The notes under the pieces are model-generated. The model worked only from the letters and a program-made list of their open reading frames with translations. It did no database searches and was not told where the DNA came from. Made by a program: the position numbers and the translations under genes. A stretch of 11,434 nt of DNA from Myxococcota bacterium (GTDB lineage: Bacteria > Myxococcota_C > UBA6777): assembly GCA_963169055.1 (NCBI GenBank), contig CAUJFU010000206.1:1-11434 (forward strand). Reading direction: 5' to 3'. Below, in pieces: positions 6,847 to 11,434 of the stretch. Numbering within the stretch: position 1 is the stretch's first letter; every line of letters begins with the position of its first letter.

Positions 6847-7350
6847 TCAGTAATTCATCTTCATGGAGACGGTGAGTGGGGTTTGTTTGAAGTGAAAGCG
6901 AGCGTCGCGGAATTTGGGGGGGCCCATAAAACCTTTGGCGTTGTTGGAAGCGGCTGTTCCTTCGCGGGGGATACCGATCCAATTGGTGTCGAGTTTGCCG
7001 TTGGCGTTTTCGTCGTGGTAAGCAGCGACAGCGTAAGTGCCGAAGGGAAGGGCAGGAAAGACGAAGAGGGCTTGTTTGTTTTGGATCGTGGCATCGCGTT
7101 TGGCGAAGGCGAGTTTAGGCTTCATGGGATATCCGTCAGCGCGGTTGTACAGGGTCAAGGAAACGCGGCCATCGTTGTTGCGCAAACCTTGGATCAGGAT
7201 CGTCAATGACCCGCTAGAAGGCGCTTTGGGGGGTGGTGTGGGTTTGGCGGCGCTTTGGGGTGGTGTGGAGAGCCAAAGCATCGATCCCACAACAAAGGCG
7301 AGGAAGGCAGAGCCGAACCATCGATGTGTGGAGAGGACGTCAGCGAACAT
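6847..7350 (-). CDS. DUF2141 family exported protein
   Basis: This 167-residue protein has a hydrophobic segment at ~11-29 that fits a signal peptide or membrane anchor. A Pro/Ala-rich linker (30-46) follows, then a DUF2141 domain. Its hallmarks are FGTYAVAAYHDENANGKLD (103-121), then WIGIPREG (124-131), SNNAKGFMGPPKF (135-147) and a short beta-rich end. The DENANGKLD loop resembles a calcium-binding loop (acidic or Asn residues at 113, 115, 117, 121). The fold is probably an extracytoplasmic beta-sandwich; no biochemical role is firmly established for the family. AAGGAG stands 8 bases before the ATG. It sits 41 bp after hemE and 8 bp before hemH, so it is transcribed with haem genes. A role in porphyrin or metal handling in the envelope is only suggested by position. 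Confidence 0.85.
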   Translation of the reverse strand: MFADVLSTHRWFGSAFLAFVVGSMLWLSTPPQSAAKPTPPPKAPSSGSLTILIQGLRNNDGRVSLTLYNRADGYPMKPKLAFAKRDATIQNKQALFVFPALPFGTYAVAAYHDENANGKLDTNWIGIPREGTAASNNAKGFMGPPKFRDARFHFKQTPLTVSMKMNY

Positions 7351-7391
7351 CGCGAGAACTCCTTGGGTTGTGGGTGTGGGCGTCGAGTCGA

Positions 7392-8453
7392 TCAGGGATG
7401 CGGAGCGTGGCGATCAAAGCGTTGCACCACGTCGATCAGATGCGCGAGATGTTCGGGGGGCGTTTGGGGAAAGATCCCATGACCGAGGTTAAAGACGTGG
7501 GCTCCGCCCATACCGCGCCGCAAGATATCCCGCGCTTGTTCTTCGATGACTTGGGGAGGAGCCAACAAGATCGCAGGTTCCAGATTGCCTTGGAGGGTTT
7601 TTGCGGGCAAGGCGCGGCGGACGAGATCCAGAGGCATCCGCCAGTCCACGCTGACCGCCTCGACAGGCAAGGCGGCGATCTCTTCGTAGAGATGAGATGC
7701 ACCGACAGCGATATAGATACGCGGTACGTTGAGATCAGCCAGACGATCAAGAACTTTGGCTGCATAAGAAGCACCAAATGCGCGGTATATCGGGGCGCTG
7801 TGCAAGCCTGCCCAAGAGTCGAACAACTGGATCGCTTGGGCTCCCGCTTTGATCTGCATACGCAGGTAACGTGCGGTCATCTCGGCCAGCTTCTCTAAAA
7901 GAGCATGTGCGAGATCAGGCTCGCCCCATAGAAATTGCCGAAGGGTAGGGTATTCTTTGCTGCCTTGCCCTTGGATCAAGTAGGTTGCAAGCGTGAGGGG
8001 CGCCCCTGCAAAGCCGATCAACGGTACACGAAGTGAGCGGCGTAAGATGCGGATAGCCTCGCCGACATAAGGGGATATCTCGTCTTCTTCGGGGACACGA
8101 AGAGCTTGGATATCGGCGGATGTGCGGATGGGAGCGGCGACTACAGGCCCGGGGTGAAAGGCCACGTCCACGCCCATCGAAGACAACGGCGTCATGATAT
8201 CGCTAAAGACGATGGCGGCATCGAGAGGATAGCGGGCCAAGGGTTGAAGTGTCACTTCGGCAGCAAGGGCGGGTTCTTCGCACATCTGCCAAAAAGAATA
8301 TTTTTCCTTGAGCGCCCGATATTCGGGCAGATAGCGACCGGCTTGGCGCATAATCCAGATCGGAGCGCGTGGTGTATCTTCGCCCCACAAGGCGCGCAAA
8401 AACAGCGGAGATTCGGAGAGGTCGGTGGGGGGAGCGGGATTCGTAGGATGCAA
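7392..8453 (-). CDS. hemE: Uroporphyrinogen III decarboxylase
   Basis: The enzyme converts uroporphyrinogen III to coproporphyrinogen III by removing four acetate carboxyls in the cytoplasm. Numbered from the start chosen here (353 residues), it shows WIMRQAGRYLPEYR (33-46, substrate-binding Arg36 and Arg40), FSDIMTP (83-89, catalytic-site Asp85), GFAGAPLTLATYLI (147-160), FDSWAG (211-216), GNLEP (289-293) and FNLGHGI (321-327, His325). Length is normal for the family. There is no ATG at the N-terminus. I chose the TTG at 8453 because AAGGAG lies exactly 6 bases upstream; a TTG at 8498 would add 15 residues but has a poor ribosome-binding site. A TTG start suggests modest translation relative to its neighbours. 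The gap to the response regulator is 65 bp with this start. Confidence 0.93.
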   Translation of the reverse strand: MHPTNPAPPTDLSESPLFLRALWGEDTPRAPIWIMRQAGRYLPEYRALKEKYSFWQMCEEPALAAEVTLQPLARYPLDAAIVFSDIMTPLSSMGVDVAFHPGPVVAAPIRTSADIQALRVPEEDEISPYVGEAIRILRRSLRVPLIGFAGAPLTLATYLIQGQGSKEYPTLRQFLWGEPDLAHALLEKLAEMTARYLRMQIKAGAQAIQLFDSWAGLHSAPIYRAFGASYAAKVLDRLADLNVPRIYIAVGASHLYEEIAALPVEAVSVDWRMPLDLVRRALPAKTLQGNLEPAILLAPPQVIEEQARDILRRGMGGAHVFNLGHGIFPQTPPEHLAHLIDVVQRFDRHAPHP

Positions 8454-8459
8454 TGGGTT

Positions 8460-8465
8460 CTCCTT
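8460..8465 (-). promoter_or_regulatory. Ribosome-binding site that decides the hemE start
   Basis: The minus strand reads AAGGAG, then AACCCA, then TTG. The 6-base spacing and full match to the anti-Shine-Dalgarno sequence favour initiation at the TTG at 8453 over the upstream in-frame TTG at 8498. Confidence 0.6.
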
Positions 8466-8518
8466 GAGAGTCGAACGGATCTTGTTTGAGGCAGACAAGG
8501 GGCGGATGGATGGTGTTT

Positions 8519-9232
8519 TCAGAACGGGTCAGCGTGTCCCTTTGGATAGAAGGCAAAGCGCAAGCCCCGATGGGAATGGAAGAATCGTGGATGGAGTGGA
8601 TCGGCTTCGAAGATATCTCGCAGTCGCGCAAAATAACTTTCTAATATGCGGCTGGAGGGGAAGATATCGTCTTGCCAGACGCCATCAAGGAGCTGATCTC
8701 GTCCGAGGGTGGTGTTGGGGTGAGCCAGAAGAAAACGCAACAGGCGGATCTCTTCTTCTCGCAACAACAAGGTTTTGCCCTCTTCGGAACGGACGGTCCA
8801 TTCGCGCAGATCGACTTGATGTTTGCCGATCGAAAAGGATTCGGAGGGCGCGGTGGAGGGGGGCCATGCGGAGCGTTGGAGAAGGGCGCGCACTCGCAGC
8901 AAAAGCTCAGGAAGATGGAAGGGTTTGGTGAGATAGTCGTCGCCACCGACAGCAAGCCCTTGGACACGAGCTTCGGGCTGGCCTTTGGCGCTGAGGAACA
9001 AAACGGGCGTGTGATCGCCTTCTTCGCGCAAGATCCGGCAGATATCGTATCCGCTTCGGTGTGGTAGCATCACATCCAACACCACGAGATCAGGCACAAC
9101 CTCCCGCCACAAGGCCAGTCCTTCGCGGCCATCTCGTGCGCTCGTCACCTCGTAGCCTTCGGCCTCAAGGTTATCGACCAAGAGTTCGGCCATATCGGGT
9201 TCATCTTCGATCACCAGTACGCGCTTTGCCAT
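8519..9232 (-). CDS. OmpR/PhoB-family response regulator
   Basis: This 237-residue two-domain transcription regulator has an N-terminal receiver domain (~4-118). It shows the acidic pocket E9-D10-E11, the phosphoacceptor Asp53 in VVLDVMLP, Ser81 in FLSAKG and Lys103 in TKPF. A linker leads to a C-terminal winged-helix DNA-binding domain (~133-230) with LLREEEIRLLRFLL, ILESYFARLRD as the recognition region, and an RGLRF wing in place of the common RGxGY. The ATG at 9232 is one base after the stop codon of the kinase gene; AGTAGG overlapping that stop serves as ribosome-binding site, so translation is probably coupled. It is the evident partner of the upstream kinase. Its targets cannot be seen, though lying within a haem operon makes autoregulation of the operon a reasonable guess. 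Confidence 0.93.
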   Translation of the reverse strand: MAKRVLVIEDEPDMAELLVDNLEAEGYEVTSARDGREGLALWREVVPDLVVLDVMLPHRSGYDICRILREEGDHTPVLFLSAKGQPEARVQGLAVGGDDYLTKPFHLPELLLRVRALLQRSAWPPSTAPSESFSIGKHQVDLREWTVRSEEGKTLLLREEEIRLLRFLLAHPNTTLGRDQLLDGVWQDDIFPSSRILESYFARLRDIFEADPLHPRFFHSHRGLRFAFYPKGHADPF

Positions 9233-9233
9233 C

Positions 9234-10349
9234 CTACTTGACCCCGATCGATGGGGCGGATACACGCGGCAAACGCACCTCGAAACGACTGCCTTGTTCG
9301 AGCGCATCGACCGACACACCGCCGCCCATGTTTTCTGCGAGGCTTTTGACAAGATAAAGCCCGAGTCCCAACCCATCGCTTTGGCGTTTTAATTCGTCGC
9401 CGATGCGATAAAACGCATCAAAGATCCGCTGGCGTTCTGTGGCGGGGATACCCGGTCCATCGTCATCGACCCGCAAGACACCATAGCGGCCACTTTCATG
9501 AACCGCAAGCGCGAGATGCTTTTGGGGATGAGGGTTGTGCTTGATCGCGTTGTTGAGCAGGTTGTTGAGGATAATCTCGAACCCAAGCGGATCGACGCGT
9601 ACAAACACAGGCGCGGGAGCGGATCGCCAAGACAACACGCCTCCGCGTTCTTCGAGATCCGTTCGGTTTTGCTCGATGTAGCGAGCTACAAGAGCGTCGA
9701 GATCGTGTTCTTCGATCCGCTTGTTGTTTCCGTGTTCTTCGAGCATCGCAGCGGCAAGGACTTGTTCAAAGGTCGCTTGCAGGCGATCCAGATTGGCGCG
9801 CAATCGATCGAGGTAATGGGCCTGTTTTTCTTTGGGGAGTTCTCGGTATTGCAGCGTTTCCAAGGCGAGACGCATCGTGCTGATCGGGGTGCGGAGTTCG
9901 TGGCTGACTGCGCTGAGAAAGTTGCTTTGGCGCGTTTGAAGTTCGCGCTCCGTTCGGATACTTTGCGCCAACAACACCAGTCCACCCGCGATCACCAATA
10001 CAAAGAACACGCTTTCAAAGAGAAACATCCGCATCGATCGATCCCCGCGCTCGCGGATCTCCCAAAAGGATTCTTGGCGTAGGGTGATGCCCTCGCTGGT
10101 GCAGTGCAGATGAGGATAGTGTTGACGGCAGAGTCCTAACCATCGGCGCTTTTGCTTGGGGTATTCGTCAAGCAAACGCTGGATCGTTTGGCGATCGGTG
10201 AGCCATCCACGGATGCGCTGTTCGGAGGCATTTTTGATCTGGTCGGACAAAAAGATCAGCCACCACACCACCTGCGCACCAAGAAAAAACAGCACCAACA
10301 TAAAGATCACGGCAGCCTTGGTTTGTGGACGGTGCTTGCGGAGCGTCAT
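9234..10349 (-). CDS. Sensor histidine kinase with a small periplasmic loop
   Basis: This 371-residue membrane kinase has a first membrane span at ~12-34, a predicted periplasmic loop at ~35-106, and a second span at ~108-130. A short coiled linker without an obvious HAMP domain leads to the HisKA domain with His150 in SHELRTP. The HATPase_c domain follows, with its N box near NNLLNNAIKHN (262-272), G1 box DDGPGIP (296-302), F box ~310-313 and G2 box GLGLGLYLVK (327-336). All catalytic elements look intact. The loop has a cluster, CRQHYPHLHC (74-83), with two Cys and three His that could bind metal or haem or form a disulphide; no known sensor fold is recognised. The ATG at 10349 overlaps the hemC stop codon in an ATGA junction, which implies translational coupling; the open frame upstream lies inside hemC and is ignored. 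Confidence 0.93.
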   Translation of the reverse strand: MTLRKHRPQTKAAVIFMLVLFFLGAQVVWWLIFLSDQIKNASEQRIRGWLTDRQTIQRLLDEYPKQKRRWLGLCRQHYPHLHCTSEGITLRQESFWEIRERGDRSMRMFLFESVFFVLVIAGGLVLLAQSIRTERELQTRQSNFLSAVSHELRTPISTMRLALETLQYRELPKEKQAHYLDRLRANLDRLQATFEQVLAAAMLEEHGNNKRIEEHDLDALVARYIEQNRTDLEERGGVLSWRSAPAPVFVRVDPLGFEIILNNLLNNAIKHNPHPQKHLALAVHESGRYGVLRVDDDGPGIPATERQRIFDAFYRIGDELKRQSDGLGLGLYLVKSLAENMGGGVSVDALEQGSRFEVRLPRVSAPSIGVK

Positions 10350-11236
10350 GGATGCGAGGGGTGAGTGAGAGCGTGAACCATACGCGAAACGACGGTCTCT
10401 GCGGGGGCTTGGAGCGTGCGGTGTTGTCCTTGGTAAAAGGCGATCATCTCGATCTGCTGATCGTGGCAAACACGCGCAGAAGCCCCAAGAGCCAACTGGC
10501 ACCCGCCTTCAAATTGAGCCATCAAAGATCGCTCTAATTCGACGGTGTGCGCGGCGTTTGGATCGTGGAGATGGGTTTGCAACAGGCTCTGTGTCTCGTG
10601 GTCTTGGGAGCGGCATTCGATGGCGAGTGCTCCTTGGCCGGGGGCGGGAACGAACAGCGAAGGGGGAAGCGGAAAAGTCCGAAGATCCGAGAGATCCAGT
10701 TCGAGTCTTTCCACGCCCGCGCAAGCGAGCAAGATCGCATCATAGCGGCCTTCGCGTAGGCGTTCGACGCGGGTGGGGACGTTGCCTCGTAGTTCTTCGA
10801 CTTCGAGATCGGGTCGAAGGTGTCGGAGTTGCGCTTGGCGTCGTGCTGCGCTGGTTCCGACACGCGAGCCGACACGCAAGGGAAGCCATGCCTCGGTGTC
10901 GTCGTGCGCAGCATCGCGCATCAACAACATATCGCGTACATCCGCACGGCAAGGGATGGCTGCAAGAGTGAGTCCTTCCATGCGGGCGGAGGGTAGGTCT
11001 TTGAGCGAGTGGACAGCGATATCGGCTTCGTCGGCAAGGACGGCGTCTTGGACTGCTTTGGTAAAGAAGCCTTGGCCTTGCATCAAACGAAACGCGGACA
11101 TCTCTCGATCGCCTTGGGTTTCGATCAAGACCAGACGCCCGAGAATGCCGACTTCTTGCAAGCGCGTTTGAACCCATTCGGCTTGCCACAAAGCGAGGCG
11201 ACTTTTGCGCGTTGCGATCCGTATCGTAGGTTGCAT
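10346..11236 (-). CDS. hemC: Hydroxymethylbilane synthase (porphobilinogen deaminase)
   Basis: The enzyme joins four porphobilinogen units into hydroxymethylbilane on a dipyrromethane cofactor. The 296-residue protein shows IRIATRKSRLALWQ (5-18), AVHSLKDLP (74-82, catalytic Asp80), VGSRVGTSAARRQAQL (122-137), LRGNVPTRVERL (149-160), PAPGQGALAIE (198-207) and the cofactor attachment loop FEGGCQLALGA (242-252, Cys246). All key positions are present and length is usual. The ATG at 11236 gives the canonical N-terminus; the ribosome-binding site is only GGAA about 8 bases upstream, so initiation may be moderate. It is the first gene of the six-gene run. hemD, which often follows hemC, is replaced here by a sensor kinase. 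Confidence 0.96.
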   Translation of the reverse strand: MQPTIRIATRKSRLALWQAEWVQTRLQEVGILGRLVLIETQGDREMSAFRLMQGQGFFTKAVQDAVLADEADIAVHSLKDLPSARMEGLTLAAIPCRADVRDMLLMRDAAHDDTEAWLPLRVGSRVGTSAARRQAQLRHLRPDLEVEELRGNVPTRVERLREGRYDAILLACAGVERLELDLSDLRTFPLPPSLFVPAPGQGALAIECRSQDHETQSLLQTHLHDPNAAHTVELERSLMAQFEGGCQLALGASARVCHDQQIEMIAFYQGQHRTLQAPAETVVSRMVHALTHPSHP

Positions 11237-11287
11237 CGTTTATTTCCGTTGATGATAGATATTGATTCGTCCCGTGAGTCGGGCGTT

Positions 11288-11315
11288 TTTATGCGTTCGG
11301 GCGTGGATTTGCAAG
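11288..11315 (-). promoter_or_regulatory. Weak candidate promoter for the hemC operon
   Basis: On the minus strand CTTGCA (11310-11315) and CATAAA (11288-11293) are 16 bases apart and resemble -35 and -10 elements. They would give a leader of about 45 bases before hemC. The match is weak, and the true promoter may lie further upstream or outside the window. Confidence 0.3.
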
Positions 11316-11319
11316 ATCG

Positions 11320-11423
11320 TTTTTTGGGGCGTTTGTGTCGCTTAGCGTGCCTGCGCTCGAACAGGACTTGGCGCTGCTTCGCTTTTTTGGGCGTTTGTGT
11401 CGCTTAACGTGCCTGTGCCTCGA
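11320..11423. repeat. Two imperfect ~41-bp direct repeats upstream of hemC
   Basis: The copies at 11320-11360 and 11383-11423 share six T, a G run, CGTTTGTGTCGCTTA, then CGTGCCTG and CTCGA, with only a few substitutions and single-base indels. They start 63 bp apart. The second lies 11 bp from the right edge, so more copies may follow outside. They lie upstream of the hemC leader and may be operator-like sites or part of an intergenic repeat family. No coding role is seen. Confidence 0.7.
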
Positions 11424-11434
11424 TCACCGACAAG

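Larger units (their letters stand above)
11237..11434. other. Leader and upstream region of hemC, reaching the window edge
   Basis: This 198-bp stretch has no supported gene. It contains the weak promoter candidate, the two direct repeats, and a small hairpin CCCG/CGGG (11271-11283) followed on the plus strand by five T. The upstream neighbour of hemC is not visible. Confidence 0.5.

Noticed and set aside
11268-11290. Hairpin CCCG/CGGG followed by five T on the plus strand, resembling a terminator
   Set aside because: The stem is only 4-6 bp and no plus-strand gene ends there; at most it could stop antisense transcripts of hemC.

Overview
The window is a bacterial chromosome segment of about 55-57% GC by eye. 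It holds two unrelated modules that converge at about 5.72 kb. The haem genes are of ordinary bacterial type. The ferrochelatase carries cysteines matching an animal-type [2Fe-2S] cluster, and there is a DUF2141 exported protein and an OmpR-type two-component system. This fits a Gram-negative bacterium, possibly of the former Deltaproteobacteria (Myxococcota/Bdellovibrionota-like), but I cannot fix the taxon from the sequence.

Left module (1-4994). A 1433-residue minus-strand protein joins an N-terminal phospholipase-D/HKD-type domain to a SNF2/RapA-like superfamily II helicase-translocase and a long helical C-terminus. This architecture is typical of anti-phage or DNA-processing genes. A strong ribosome-binding site sits at the very left edge in the same direction, so at least one co-transcribed downstream partner lies just outside the window. 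The 634-bp gap upstream holds a plausible sigma70 promoter for the helicase. It also holds a 170-bp MITE-like element with 17-bp terminal inverted repeats and a perfect 6-bp target duplication, inserted at the edge of a 41-bp tandem repeat array. Past the repeats, a plus-strand gene (4995-5714) encodes an unrecognised, mostly helical 239-residue protein.

Right module (5726-11236, minus strand). Six tightly packed genes read hemC, sensor kinase, response regulator, hemE, DUF2141 protein, hemH. Spacings are a 4-bp overlap, 1 bp, about 65 bp, 41 bp and 8 bp, which indicates one operon. HemC, HemE and HemH catalyse three non-consecutive steps of protoporphyrin-dependent haem synthesis; the remaining steps must be encoded elsewhere. 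A two-component system placed inside the haem operon, with a Cys/His-rich segment in its predicted periplasmic sensor loop, suggests that haem, metal or redox signals feed back on this or a related regulon. That link is inference.

Upstream of hemC (11237-11434) lie a weak promoter candidate and two imperfect ~41-bp direct repeats spaced 63 bp apart, near the right edge. Across the window the palindrome GATATC occurs about 18 times, several-fold above chance.
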